Shown: positions 23,941-33,036, counted from the first letter of the stretch. The stretch: 41,956 nt of DNA from Sphingobium sp. (GCA_017984895.1 JAGNYO010000018.1:1-41956), one strand, 5' to 3'. Program-made: numbers and translations. Notes: generated by a model not told the origin, from the sequence alone.

Positions 23941-25662
23941 TCAGGCGTAGCGCGCGCTGTCGCCATGGCCAGGGCGCGAGGGGCCGTTCGCCTCATCAGC
24001 GTCCGCGCCATTGAGAACGGTTGTAGTGAACGGAGCTTTAGGGGTATTTCCGCCCTGGTTCTGCCCCGCGAGCGCCGAAGCATCCTGCCGGCCTGGCTGA
24101 TGCCCGCCGCGATCTCCCATCTGCGCGCCGTTCTGCGGCGTGGATGACGGGTTGTTCTGCTGAGCCGTGCCGTTCTGCTGCTGTTGCGAGGCGTTGCCGC
24201 CCATGTCGCCGCGCTGCGCCTCCTGCATTGGGGCCAGCCGGTCTATGCGTAATTCACCGATCCGCACGGACGCCATGCGCGCATCCTGCACCAATCGGTC
24301 TTTATCCTCATTGAGAGCCGCGAAGGCGACCTCGCTATCGACCCGCATCAGCACGTCTGAGCCACCACCCGCCATAGACGGCGCGATATCGACCCGCACT
24401 GCGCCTAGCTCCTGTGAGGCGATGCGGAAGCTGCCATGGCCGGGATTAGCGGCAATGCTGGCGATCTGCCGGGCAATGTCGTCAATCCATTGCCCGCTGA
24501 TACCCATGTCGACGACCTGCTGGCCCAGCGCTCCTCCCAGGCTCGGCCCAGTTGCGGGCGCAAGCGTGGGCAGGGGCGTTACCGAGGAGGGAGCGTTCTG
24601 GGCCTGAGGCTGTTGCACTGGCGGGGACTGTGCGTCTGTTCTCAATGCACTGGCAGCCACTTTTTCCGACACCGCGCCAAGCAGCTCCTTCCGGGCCGGG
24701 TCATCGCCTTGCGCGCTGCGTTTCTCCCCTTCGATAGGGGCAGAGCCGGTTCTCACCGCTATATTTATTTCCATTTTCTTTTCAGGGCTAAGCGAGACAC
24801 TCTTTCTATCTATATCAAGCGGTGCGGCGGCGTTTTGCTGCGCCACTGGGCTATCTGCAATGGCCTGATAGACCGGAGAATTCATGCCTTCCGTTTGTGG
24901 CTTCGTTGGCGGCTGCTCTTGCTTCGGTAGCCCTGGCAGCGCCACATCGCTCTCGCTCCGCTTGCCGGAGGATAGTGCAGCGGGGGCGACGCCAACATGC
25001 TCGTCCGTGCGCCTGTTACTGTCAGGCGATGAAGCCTGATGATCTGTGGGCGGGACAGATTGTGCTGCCTGCGCCTGTGCCTGCAACTGTGCCAGCACGG
25101 GTTGCGGAAGCTCTCCCTCGACAACGGGCACAGACAGAGGCACAGGCGTGGTGAGCGCTTCGTCAGTCTGCTCCTCCCCCTCATGCTCAGTCCCTTCGGG
25201 TTTTGCTTTAGCGTCAATAGCGCGGCTGGCCTTTTCTGCGGGGTGCCCGCCCAGCGTAACAACGCGCTTGGCTGTAGCTGGTGCAGGCGTTTTCGCTTGG
25301 TCTGCGCCGCCCTTCTCTGCCCCGCCCTTGCTTCCCAACGCCATAGCCAGCAGCGCAGCAGCTTCGGCAGGCATGTTCTGAAGGTTTTCACCATCGCCAG
25401 CCCGCGATACGGGTGCAGCCATTGGCTCATCCGCGCTCTTGCCAGCTCCTGCGGCCAGGCCAGGCTGGACAATGCCTTGCAACAACGCCGTAAAATCCAC
25501 GCCGTCCTTGCTGCTTACGGCAGGGGCATCCATCCCCTCGGCCATGAGAAATTCCAGCCCCGTAACAGAGGCGGCACCTGCCGCACCTTGGTCGCCCTTG
25601 GCGTGCAGCGTCGATGCCTTGCCCGGCGCGCCATGCGTCGCGTTCGATAGGGTCATACTCAT
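23941..25662 (-). CDS. fliK: flagellar hook-length control protein FliK
   Basis: The 573-residue protein has a long disordered N-terminal part rich in Ala, Pro, Gln, Ser and Glu, as usual for the molecular ruler, and a conserved C-terminal domain: IARQIASIAANPGHGSFRIASQELGAVRVDIAPSMAGGGSDVLMRVDSEVAFAALNEDKDRL, with the FliK_C pattern L-x-P-x-x-L-G-x-V-x-V in variant form. Next comes a Gln/Asn-rich tail (NASQQQQNGTAQQNNPSS). It measures hook length and triggers the FlhB switch. The start ATG overlaps the fliJ stop (ATGA). Confidence 0.87.
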   Translation of the reverse strand: MSMTLSNATHGAPGKASTLHAKGDQGAAGAASVTGLEFLMAEGMDAPAVSSKDGVDFTALLQGIVQPGLAAGAGKSADEPMAAPVSRAGDGENLQNMPAEAAALLAMALGSKGGAEKGGADQAKTPAPATAKRVVTLGGHPAEKASRAIDAKAKPEGTEHEGEEQTDEALTTPVPLSVPVVEGELPQPVLAQLQAQAQAAQSVPPTDHQASSPDSNRRTDEHVGVAPAALSSGKRSESDVALPGLPKQEQPPTKPQTEGMNSPVYQAIADSPVAQQNAAAPLDIDRKSVSLSPEKKMEINIAVRTGSAPIEGEKRSAQGDDPARKELLGAVSEKVAASALRTDAQSPPVQQPQAQNAPSSVTPLPTLAPATGPSLGGALGQQVVDMGISGQWIDDIARQIASIAANPGHGSFRIASQELGAVRVDIAPSMAGGGSDVLMRVDSEVAFAALNEDKDRLVQDARMASVRIGELRIDRLAPMQEAQRGDMGGNASQQQQNGTAQQNNPSSTPQNGAQMGDRGGHQPGRQDASALAGQNQGGNTPKAPFTTTVLNGADADEANGPSRPGHGDSARYA

Positions 25663-26162
25663 TCCTTTTCCCCTGATTTGGCCTTTTCCCCTGACCTGGC
25701 CTTTTCCCCAGATTGGGCCTTTTCCCCAGATTGGGCCATCATGCGCATTCTCAACAATTTATGCGGTGGGACGGCGCTGATGCGCGCCTCGCGTTGCGCC
25801 TCTGCCCGCGCCGCCGCCTGATCCTTGAGCCGCTCGGCAATTTCCTTTTCGCGGCTGGCCTCGACCTGTTTTTCCTGCTTGTGGTTGATCACCTTGCGCG
25901 CATCATAGAGCGCGCCCTCAAGCTGCCTGCCGGCCCGCTCCAGCCGATCCGCCATTTCACGATAGGCCGCAAAGTTCTTGCCCAAGATATTGGTATCAGA
26001 CTTGAAAAGTTCGTCGCGCACCTTGGAGAGGCGCTGTGCGTTGTTGGCGATGCTGTTCGCGTCGTCATGGGCGCGCACCGTCTCGGCCACAGCCATGGTA
26101 TGCTGCACTTCACGCACGCGGACCAGCCGGGCGCGGCGCATGACCAGCTTGCCGCCGCTCAC
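25659..26162 (-). CDS. fliJ: flagellar export protein FliJ, with C-terminal SGEKA repeats
   Basis: The protein has up to 167 residues from a GTG at 26162 that overlaps the fliI stop; an ATG at 26141 is an alternative. It is one long coiled coil typical of FliJ (VRVREVQHTMAVAETVRAHDD..., KVINHKQEKQVEASREKEIAERL), ending near ISAVPPHKLLRMRMMAQ. FliJ is the stalk-like partner of the FliI ATPase. The last 22 residues are four copies of a six-residue unit (QSGEKA, QSGEKA, RSGEKA, KSGEKE) encoded by an 18-base tandem repeat; this tail is unusual. Confidence 0.82.
   Translation of the reverse strand: MSGGKLVMRRARLVRVREVQHTMAVAETVRAHDDANSIANNAQRLSKVRDELFKSDTNILGKNFAAYREMADRLERAGRQLEGALYDARKVINHKQEKQVEASREKEIAERLKDQAAARAEAQREARISAVPPHKLLRMRMMAQSGEKAQSGEKARSGEKAKSGEKE
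25664..25735 (-). repeat. four 18-base tandem repeats at the end of fliJ
   Basis: The plus strand reads four units of CCTTTTCCCC followed by TGATTTGG, TGACCTGG, AGATTGGG and AGATTGGG. Two units are identical and the others differ by a few bases. They encode the SGEK-x repeats at the FliJ C-terminus and would allow length change by slippage in steps of six residues. Confidence 0.85.
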
Positions 26163-27493
26163 AGGCCGAACTCCGCCTGCAACGCCGCGATACTGCTGTC
26201 GATATCAATCTGGCTCTTGGCGCTCTGGCGCAGGAAATCGAGCACTTGCTGGCGGCGTGATACCGCTTCGTCGATCAGCGGATCATTGCCGGGGCGATAG
26301 GCGCCCATCAGGATAAGATCGCGGTTTTCCTCGTAGGCCGCCCATAGCGCGCGATACATGGCAGCCGCGCTCAAATGCGCGTCGTCGGTCACGTCCGCCA
26401 TCACGCGGGAAAGCGATTTGCCGATGTCGATCGCGGGGAAGATGCTCTGCTCCGAGAGATGGCGCGAAAGCACGATATGCCCATCGACAATCGCGCGGGC
26501 AGCATCGACGATCGGGTCGTCGGTATCGTCGCCATCGGCCAACACAGTATAAAGCGCGGTGATCGACCCGCCAGAGCGCGTATCCACCCCTGCCCGCTCG
26601 GCCAGACGCGGGATGAGCGAGAGCGCGGAAGGCGGATAGCCCTTCATCGCGGGTGGCTCGCCTAGACTGAGGCCTATCTCGCGCTGGGCATGAGCGCAGC
26701 GCGTTAGGCTGTCAATCAAGAGCAGCACCTGCTTGCCGCGCGCGCGGAAATATTCGGCGATGGCGGTCGCGCGCGCAGCAGCGCGCAGGCGGAGCACCGG
26801 CGGATGATCCGCAGGCACCGCGACGACCACGCTTTTGCGCATCATCCCGCCATTCAGTTTCGTCTCGATGAAATCCGTCACCTCTCGGCCGCGCTCGCCG
26901 ATCAGGCCGACAACCACGACATCCGCCTCTGCTCCGGCGATCATCTGGCCCATCAGCACTGACTTGCCGACGCCGGACCCGGCGATGATGGCGATGCGCT
27001 GGCCCCGCCCGGCGGTGAGCAGCGCGTTCACCGCCCGCACGCCAAGATCGAACCGCTCCGTGACCCGGCCGCGATCCAGCACATTGCCGCGCACGCCACC
27101 CAGCGGCCAGTGCCCCTGCGCCAATATCGGCCCTTTGCGGTCGAGCGGCTGGCCCATCGCGTCGATGATCCGTCCGATCAGCCCTTCGCCCACCTGCACC
27201 ATATTGGCGGCACTATCCGGCTCTACCCGTGCGCCATTTTCCAACGCCGCATCAACATCGAGCGGCACCAGCACCGCCTTGTTGCCCCGAAAGCCCACGA
27301 CTTCAGCGCGCGCAAAGCCTCCGCCGGCGCCAGAACACGCAATCCGCGCGCCGGTGCCGATCGGGCGGTTGAAGCCCGTCACCTCGAGCATTCCGGCGTC
27401 ATGGCTGACCAAGCGACCGACATGGCGCGGCGCATCGGGCAGGACAGTATGATCCAGCAGTTTTTCGGCATGGGCCAGCGCAGCGGCGATCAT
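26159..27493 (-). CDS. fliI: flagellum-specific ATPase FliI
   Basis: The 444-residue rotary-type ATPase of the flagellar export system has a beta-barrel N-domain (about 1-95), then GQRIAIIAGSGVGKSVLMGQM (Walker A, about 164-184), a VVGLIGERGREVTDFIE segment (about 193-209), LLLIDSLTRCAHAQREIGLSLGEPPAMKGYPPS (Walker B and ATPase loop, about 246-278) and ERAGVDTRSGGSITALYTVL. All catalytic parts are present. It overlaps fliH by 4 bases upstream and fliJ by 4 downstream. Confidence 0.95.
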   Translation of the reverse strand: MIAAALAHAEKLLDHTVLPDAPRHVGRLVSHDAGMLEVTGFNRPIGTGARIACSGAGGGFARAEVVGFRGNKAVLVPLDVDAALENGARVEPDSAANMVQVGEGLIGRIIDAMGQPLDRKGPILAQGHWPLGGVRGNVLDRGRVTERFDLGVRAVNALLTAGRGQRIAIIAGSGVGKSVLMGQMIAGAEADVVVVGLIGERGREVTDFIETKLNGGMMRKSVVVAVPADHPPVLRLRAAARATAIAEYFRARGKQVLLLIDSLTRCAHAQREIGLSLGEPPAMKGYPPSALSLIPRLAERAGVDTRSGGSITALYTVLADGDDTDDPIVDAARAIVDGHIVLSRHLSEQSIFPAIDIGKSLSRVMADVTDDAHLSAAAMYRALWAAYEENRDLILMGAYRPGNDPLIDEAVSRRQQVLDFLRQSAKSQIDIDSSIAALQAEFGL

Positions 27494-28128
27494 CCCTGGC
27501 CCTCCATGTCATCGAGCAGCGCCTTGAGGCGCGAAAGTTGCACATCCGGCCCATGCTCGATCCAGCCATCGCCCGCATCGAGCCGCACACAGCCGCGCGC
27601 CACGGACGCATCGGCCTGGATGCGCCAGGCAATGTCGCGCCCGCCGAGCAGGGGCATGTCCTCTGGATTGAGGCACAGCGCGCTGCGTGCCTGATCCTCC
27701 TCGATAAAGGCCGCGACCGCCTCCACCCGCTGATGCAGCAGGTCGGCGTTGACCGGCGCCTCACCGACGATCTGGCTTACCAGCCGGATGACGGCAGTAG
27801 ACAGCATCTCGGACAAGGTGCCGTTGGCAGCGGGCGCAATCTGTTCGAGCGCCTGCGCCAGCCGCAGGCTCGCTTCGGCATCGGCCGCATGATTTTCAGC
27901 GGCAATGCGCATCCCGGCGTCAAACCCTTCGGCAAACGCGTCGGCCCGCGCCTGTTCGATCGGATCGACCCGGCCTGTGGATTGCGCCGAGGCGGGGCGC
28001 GTGTGGTTCAGCTCCTGGCCATCGGCAAAGCGCGCGCGAAACGGCGTGCCGCTGCCCGCCTTGCCCAGCATGCCGATGGAAACCGGCTGGGCCTCGCCCA
28101 TTTGCGCGGGTGTGAATGCACTAGACAA
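27490..28128 (-). CDS. fliH: flagellar assembly protein FliH
   Basis: The protein has about 212 residues from a TTG at 28128 with GGGAGG eight bases upstream; ATG at 28101 is an alternative. The longer frame to 28224 lies inside fliG. FliH controls FliI at the export gate. Visible are an N-terminal polar part, IEQARADAFAEGFDAGMRIA with the G-x-x-x-G-like EGFDAG, a helix region (AEASLRLAQALEQIAPAAN) and the C-terminal domain ending in DASVARGCVRLDAGDGWIEHGPDVQLSRLKALL with the family's G-x-x-R-L-x-x-x-x-G. Confidence 0.85.
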   Translation of the reverse strand: MSSAFTPAQMGEAQPVSIGMLGKAGSGTPFRARFADGQELNHTRPASAQSTGRVDPIEQARADAFAEGFDAGMRIAAENHAADAEASLRLAQALEQIAPAANGTLSEMLSTAVIRLVSQIVGEAPVNADLLHQRVEAVAAFIEEDQARSALCLNPEDMPLLGGRDIAWRIQADASVARGCVRLDAGDGWIEHGPDVQLSRLKALLDDMEGQG

Positions 28129-29152
28129 AATCGTCGCCTCCCGCGCCCAGCATGATTGTGCCCTGTTCGGCGAGGCGGCGGGCTTCGGCCACCACCTTCT
28201 TCTGCGCCTCGACCACATCGGCAAGCCGCATCGGCCCGCGTTCTTCCATTTCGTCGACGATAGACTGCGCAGCGCGCTGAGACATACAGCCCAGCATCTT
28301 GGCTTTCAGCATCTCGTTCGCGCCCTTCAGCGCCACCACCAGCAGCTCGGTATCGACCCCGCGCAGCAGCGCGCCCATATTCTTGTCGTCCAGCTCGATC
28401 AGGTTGTCGAAGATGAACATCTCCTCCTCGATCGTCTGGCTGATGATCTTGTCGCGCTTGGTCAGCGCCTTCATGATACGCTGTTCCATATCCTTGCGGA
28501 CATTGTTCATGATCGCGGCCGCCTCGCTGGTGCCGCCGCGCTGGGACGAAGCGCCCTTCTTTTGCACCGGCGTGCCGCTGGACATCATCGCCTCAAGATC
28601 ATCGAGCGCCTCGGCACTGACAGGACCGAGCGTCGCCACACGATAGATCACATCCTCCTGGCACTCGGGCGGGAGCATGGAGAGCACATCAGCGGCGGCG
28701 CGCGGCTCCAGATGCGCGAGCACAATTGCCATCACCTGCGGGTGCTCGCTTTCGATGATCCCGGCGATTTCGCCCGCTTCCATCCATTTGAGCATCGAGA
28801 GCTTGGTCGTGCGTGCGGGCGGCGTGATGCGCGCGAGGATATTGTCCGCGCGCTCCGGCCCAAGAGCCTTGTGCATCGCCCCGCGGATATGCCGGGTCGC
28901 GCCATAACCGATGGTGGTGCGGCGCCTTGCCTTGCTGACGAACTGATCGAGCGCCTGGTTGACCTCCTCGATCTCGACATCGGCCACATCATACATGGCA
29001 TAGCCAAGCTGGCGCACTTCATCAGGCTCAAGGCGCGAGAGGATCTCCGCCGCCTCATCCTCGTTAAAGAGCATAAGGAGCACAGCCGCTGCCGCGCTGC
29101 CATGCAGCGGCTTCAGGTTTTCTTCATCTACATCGAGGTCGGGATCAGGCAT
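28121..29152 (-). CDS. fliG: flagellar motor switch protein FliG
   Basis: The 343-residue protein makes the upper C-ring and meets the stator. The N-domain has EDEAAEILSRLEPDEVRQLG (about 31-50). The middle domain shows IIESEHPQVMAIVLAHLEPRAAADVLSMLP (about 131-160) with the EHPQ motif. The C-domain (FDNLIELDDKNMGALLRGVDTELLVVALKGANEMLKAKMLGCMSQRAA) carries the charged residues of the torque helix. Length is normal. The start overlaps the fliF end by 8 bases. Confidence 0.95.
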   Translation of the reverse strand: MPDPDLDVDEENLKPLHGSAAAAVLLMLFNEDEAAEILSRLEPDEVRQLGYAMYDVADVEIEEVNQALDQFVSKARRRTTIGYGATRHIRGAMHKALGPERADNILARITPPARTTKLSMLKWMEAGEIAGIIESEHPQVMAIVLAHLEPRAAADVLSMLPPECQEDVIYRVATLGPVSAEALDDLEAMMSSGTPVQKKGASSQRGGTSEAAAIMNNVRKDMEQRIMKALTKRDKIISQTIEEEMFIFDNLIELDDKNMGALLRGVDTELLVVALKGANEMLKAKMLGCMSQRAAQSIVDEMEERGPMRLADVVEAQKKVVAEARRLAEQGTIMLGAGGDDFV

Positions 29153-30917
29153 TCTCTTTGGCCTTGCTGCCTTCTCTTAGCAGATCCCGCACGACGAGCG
29201 CGGCGCGATCCGGGTCCTGCTTTACGAAGTTGCGGATAAGATCGGCCCGCTGAACATAATCCGGGGTCGAGCTGATCATGTCGAGCGTCACCACATGGCT
29301 GCCGGGGTTGGCCTGGGCCGCCTTGGCAAGCTCCTGCGACATTTGCATGCCAATTTCCTGCCGCTTGGCGGCCCGTGCGGCGGGGGAGATAGTGGGCGCG
29401 GTTTTCATCTCGCCGATCTTTTTGAGCAATGGCTTGCCGATACCCATCACCACCACGATCACGACAGCGAGCGCAGAGAGATTGCGCACCAGCATCTTGA
29501 ACCACGGCGCTTCATATATGGGGGTGCTGGCGTCCTCACCCAGCGCGTTCTTGACAAAGCCGCGCGAAGTCAGTGCCACGGTGTCGCCCCGGACGGCATC
29601 GAAGCCGACGGCATTCTTGACCAGATTTTCGAGCTGCGCGATTTCCTGCGGCGTGCGCGCCTTGCCACCGGCGCCGGTATCGAGCGCGACGGCGACCGAG
29701 ATGCGCCTGACCGTGCCAACTGCGTCGCGTGTGACGGACACCTCGCGTCCCAGCTCGAAGCTGCGGTTATAGGTTTCCTGCGTGCGCAAAGGCGCGAGAT
29801 TGGGCACGGTCTGGCCGTTCTGGGCGGCAGAAGGTGGCGTGGGCGCGGCATTGGTCGCCTGCTGCGCATTGGCAGCCTGCGTCCCCACCGCTGGCGCCGG
29901 CGGCGCGGTGTTGGATAGCGCGCCGGGGATACCGCCCGGCTCGGCGGAGACACCCGGCCCGTTGCCGGGGTTGCCTGCCTGCCATGCGCCCTGCTCTACC
30001 CGAAGCCGCGCCTCATCCTGCGGATAGGTTTCGCGGGTGGCCTGCCGTTCGTTAAAATTGACTTCAGCATGAACCTCGGTCGAGAATTTGTCGGCGCCGA
30101 CAATCGGCGTCAGCAGGGCGATGACCGCCTTGCGATAGCCTTCCTCGATCTTTTGTTGCACCGCGAGCTGCCGATCCGTCTCGCCCTCAAGCCCGCCAAT
30201 GCTGGAGAGCAGACGGCCGTTCTGATCCACCAGCGAAATCGCCTCGGGCGACAGATCCGGCACAGAGGACGCGATCAGATGCACGATCGCCTGCACCTGG
30301 TTGTCCGTCAGCGATTTGCCGTTCGCCAACCGCAGCATGACCGAAGCGGCTGGTTTGCTGCGTTCGCGCAGGAAGATGCTCGGCGTCTCGACCGCGAGGT
30401 GCACGCGCGCGGCTTCCACCCCGTCAATCGCTTCGATCGTTCGGGCCAGGTCCATCTCGCGCGCGGAGCGGAGCTTTTCGCCCTCCACCGCACGGCTTGC
30501 GCCCATCGGCAGACTGTCGATCATGCTATTGCCGTCGGGCGCGCTCTTGGGCAGCCCTTCGGACGCCAGCATGATCTTGGCCTTGAAATAGTCATCCTCC
30601 GCGACCGTGATCGCTCCGGACTGATTGTCGAACTTGTATTTCAGCGAATTCTTGTCGAGCGCATCCGCCACAGCGGCTTTCTCGGTGTCAGGCAGGCCAC
30701 GGAACAGGTCGCGCTGCGGCGGCTCGCGCAGGGCCGTCCAGGCGAGCGCGGCCGCGCCGACGACACCGAGCAGGCCGAGCATCGGCAGGCTCTTCGCAAT
30801 GGCCGGCTGGCTCAATATATCGCCCAGGCGGAAGTTCATGCGCGCCATGCCGCCGCCACTTTGCGCGGATACCGCGGGCAACGCGGGAGCGGGCGCGGGG
30901 GTGAAAGGATCACTCAT
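29145..30917 (-). CDS. fliF: flagellar MS-ring protein FliF
   Basis: The 590-residue protein forms the MS ring in the inner membrane. Two membrane helices flank the periplasmic part (about 44-62, MLGLLGVVGAAALAWTALR; about 485-505, LSALAVVIVVVMGIG). Conserved are LFRGLPDTEKAAVADALDKNSLKYKFD (about 72-98), EGEKLRSAREMDLARTIEAIDGVEAARVHLAVETPSIFLRE, and VSLVDQNGRLLS. A Pro/Ala/Gln-rich loop near residues 320-375 is longer than average. The C-terminal tail should bind FliG. It lies after fliE in the same operon. Confidence 0.95.
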   Translation of the reverse strand: MSDPFTPAPAPALPAVSAQSGGGMARMNFRLGDILSQPAIAKSLPMLGLLGVVGAAALAWTALREPPQRDLFRGLPDTEKAAVADALDKNSLKYKFDNQSGAITVAEDDYFKAKIMLASEGLPKSAPDGNSMIDSLPMGASRAVEGEKLRSAREMDLARTIEAIDGVEAARVHLAVETPSIFLRERSKPAASVMLRLANGKSLTDNQVQAIVHLIASSVPDLSPEAISLVDQNGRLLSSIGGLEGETDRQLAVQQKIEEGYRKAVIALLTPIVGADKFSTEVHAEVNFNERQATRETYPQDEARLRVEQGAWQAGNPGNGPGVSAEPGGIPGALSNTAPPAPAVGTQAANAQQATNAAPTPPSAAQNGQTVPNLAPLRTQETYNRSFELGREVSVTRDAVGTVRRISVAVALDTGAGGKARTPQEIAQLENLVKNAVGFDAVRGDTVALTSRGFVKNALGEDASTPIYEAPWFKMLVRNLSALAVVIVVVMGIGKPLLKKIGEMKTAPTISPAARAAKRQEIGMQMSQELAKAAQANPGSHVVTLDMISSTPDYVQRADLIRNFVKQDPDRAALVVRDLLREGSKAKENA

Positions 30918-30948
30918 AATCTGCTATTTCCCTTGTTCCGTTCCGCCA

Positions 30949-31314
30949 TCACACCGGCATACTCATGATGTCGCGGTAGGCCGAGAGCAGCTTGTTGCGC
31001 ACCTGAAGCGTCGCTTCGAAGCTGACCGAAGCCTTCTGCTTGGCGAGCATCACCGCTGCTATGTCTGTCGTTTCGCCGCGTTCGAAGGCCGACGCCGCCT
31101 GGCTTGCATCGTTTTGCAGACCATTGACCTTCTCCAGCGCGCCTTTCAGCGCCGTGGTGAAATCGGCGGAGCCAGAGGGCGCACCAATGCCACCGCCCTT
31201 GACGCCATCGACCTGCGCGCCACCCGGCGGGGCGGACACATCGCGCAGGGCCGCGTTTTTCTGCAAGATGGCGCTGCGGATGGCCATGATGCTGTCTGTG
31301 GAAATGCCGTTCAT
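30949..31314 (-). CDS. fliE: flagellar hook-basal body protein FliE
   Basis: The 121-residue protein is the adapter between MS ring and rod. It has an N-terminal helical start, FTTALKGALEKVNGLQNDASQAASAFERGETTDIAAVMLAKQKASVSFEATLQVRNKLLSAYRDIMSMPV, with the family's F-x-x-G...D-I-x-x-V-M-x-A-x-x-K-A-x-x-S-F-x-x-x-x-x-V-R-N-K-x-x-x-A-Y-x-x-I-M-x-M-x-V signature. A strong GGAGG lies before the ATG. It is 20 bases after the activator gene, which suggests one transcript. Confidence 0.94.
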   Translation of the reverse strand: MNGISTDSIMAIRSAILQKNAALRDVSAPPGGAQVDGVKGGGIGAPSGSADFTTALKGALEKVNGLQNDASQAASAFERGETTDIAAVMLAKQKASVSFEATLQVRNKLLSAYRDIMSMPV

Positions 31315-31333
31315 GCTTCAGCCCCTCCCTGTT

Positions 31334-32668
31334 CTATGCCATCGCCAATGTGCGCAACTCGGCAAGGCGATAGCGCAACGTGCGTTCGGAAATACCGAGC
31401 TTGCGCGCGGCAAGGGCGCGATGGCCGTCCGCTTCGCGCAGCGCATGACGCACCGCATCCAGCTTGGACGCGCGCGCGATATCCTGTAGCCGTGTGGGTC
31501 GGCCCCGCGCGGCGGGCATTATCACTGGCTCCACGATCGCCTGAATTGGCGAGACGCGCTGATAAGGCGCATGAACATGCACCGGGGCGTGCATCATGGG
31601 CTGGGCGACGGCCGGCGCTATCAGCGACAGATCGCTGGCGGTGATGTGCTCCCCCTCGCGCAGCACCAGCGCGCGCTGGAGCACATTGCCCAGCTCGCGG
31701 GCGTTGCCCGGCCATTGATGCGTTTTGAGGGCGGCAATCGCCTCGCCTGTGGGCCAGACAAAGGGGTCGTCCGCATTATGTTTCTCGTCAAAACCCAGCA
31801 GCATGGCTGCGGCAATCGCCAGAACATCGCCCCGGCGATCGGCTAGCGGGATCATCGCGAGCGGCATCACATTAAGGCGCCAATAGAGATCACTGCGGAA
31901 ACGCCCCGCCTCTGCTTCTGCCGCCAGATCACGGTTGCAGGCCGCAATGACGCGCACATTGACAGGCACCGCATGGGTCGCGCCGACAGGGAGTATCTCT
32001 CCCTCCTGCAACGCGCGCAGCAGCTTGGCCTGAAGGTTGAGCGGCAGTTCGGCGATTTCATCGAGGAACAACGTGCCGCCATCCGCCGCGAGGAACAGAC
32101 CGTCTGACGATTGCGCCGCACCGGTGAAGCTGCCCTTCTTGTGGCCGAACAGCATCGCTTCCATCATCGTTTCAGGCAGCGCTGCGCAATTGACGGCAAT
32201 GAAGTCCTGATCGCGGCGGCCAGAGCGGGCATGGAGAAAACGCGCCATGCCTTCCTTGCCGGTGCCGGTATCGCCCTGGATCAGCACGGTCGCGTCGCTC
32301 ATGGCGATCCGCGAGGCGAGCGACATCAGCCGTGCGCTCGCGCTGTCGCCCACTGCGGGCGTGCCGGACGGGCGCAGCAGCTCCCCCACCAGCGCGCAAG
32401 CGAACTCCATATCGGCGGCGCCAAAGTCAACGCGGGCGGGCAGGCCGTTGGCGGCGCGGATGAAGCGCGGCTCGCCCTCGCGATAATCTATGAGGATGTC
32501 CCGACAATTGGCGAAGGCGATTTCGCTCGCCAGCATCACATAGATGCTGCCCTTCTCGCGCGGGGCATGGGCCGCGACAGGCGCAATGTCCAGATAAGCA
32601 TGTTCGAGCCACGCCTGCAGCGCAGGCACACGGGCGCACAGCGCATCGCTGATGCCGAATGTAGACAT
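31334..32668 (-). CDS. sigma-54-dependent activator of flagellar genes (FlbD/FleQ type)
   Basis: The protein has 444 residues. After an N-terminal region (about 1-115) with no visible receiver Asp pattern comes a full AAA+ domain: ATVLIQGDTGTGKEGMARFLH (Walker A, about 139-147), MLFGHKKGSFTGAAQSSDG (sigma-54 contact loop, GSFTGA instead of GAFTGA), GGTLFLDEIAELPLNLQAKLL (Walker B) and VRVIAACNRDL. A Fis-type HTH ends the protein (LREADGHRALAARKLGISERTLRYRLAEL). It heads the fliE-... operon and is divergent from the flagellins; the gap holds a TTGCCG cluster that may be its binding sites. Exact orthology (FlbD or FleQ) is not settled. Confidence 0.88.
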   Translation of the reverse strand: MSTFGISDALCARVPALQAWLEHAYLDIAPVAAHAPREKGSIYVMLASEIAFANCRDILIDYREGEPRFIRAANGLPARVDFGAADMEFACALVGELLRPSGTPAVGDSASARLMSLASRIAMSDATVLIQGDTGTGKEGMARFLHARSGRRDQDFIAVNCAALPETMMEAMLFGHKKGSFTGAAQSSDGLFLAADGGTLFLDEIAELPLNLQAKLLRALQEGEILPVGATHAVPVNVRVIAACNRDLAAEAEAGRFRSDLYWRLNVMPLAMIPLADRRGDVLAIAAAMLLGFDEKHNADDPFVWPTGEAIAALKTHQWPGNARELGNVLQRALVLREGEHITASDLSLIAPAVAQPMMHAPVHVHAPYQRVSPIQAIVEPVIMPAARGRPTRLQDIARASKLDAVRHALREADGHRALAARKLGISERTLRYRLAELRTLAMA

Positions 32669-32780
32669 CTGTTCCAGTCCCTATCATCTCGACAGGTCCG
32701 TGCCCCCGCACTTTCCTGTCCCTTCGATAGGCCGATTGTGCGTAATAACGCTTAGGATATGGTTAATGGCTGCCGCTTTT

Positions 32781-32923
32781 ATTGCCGGGCGGCAATTTTT
32801 TTCCGCACTCTTGCATTTTTTTGCCGCCTGGGTTTGCCGGGGCGAATTTATGGCGGAAAACCGCGACTTTCAGGACTTGGACTACTGCATATTTTTGCCG
32901 CTTTTTTGCCGGTCGAGCGGCAA
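32781..32923. promoter_or_regulatory. cluster of TTGCCG motifs, likely activator sites
   Basis: TTGCCG or its complement occurs at 32782, 32790 (complement), 32821, 32834, 32895, 32906 and 32918 (complement). The first two form ATTGCCG-GG-CGGCAAT, a near-perfect palindrome; the last three give two direct copies 11 bases apart and one inverted copy. Seven copies in about 140 bases is far above chance. They resemble the GGCAA/TTGCC-cored enhancer sites of FlbD-like regulators, which would fit the neighbouring gene. The regulator-site match is inference. Confidence 0.6.
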
Positions 32924-32941
32924 TTCCGAGCCGTTAACGAC

Positions 32942-32964
32942 TTAAGCAGACCCTGCAAACGCCG
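32942..32964 (+). promoter_or_regulatory. sigma-28-like promoter of flagellin gene 1
   Basis: TTAA at 32942-32945 and GCCG at 32961-32964 (followed by TTTT) are 15 bases apart, the spacing of the TAAA-N15-GCCGATAA class used by flagellar sigma-28. It lies about 70 bases upstream of the start codon. The same block, GCCGTTT...CGAGGCCG, recurs before flagellin gene 2. Confidence 0.6.
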
Positions 32965-33036
32965 TTTTTTCGCTTCGAGGCCGCAAGCGACATCAAGGCA
33001 AGCGACCGAAACATTCTTCAGGAAAGAGGAAAAACC

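Noticed and set aside
32880-32915. Possible sigma-54 promoter before flagellin 1
   Set aside because: No GG-N10-GC pair with good flanks was found; the TTGCCGC-TTTT-TTGC block has GC at -12 but lacks GG at -24. The sigma-28-like motif nearer the gene is the better candidate.
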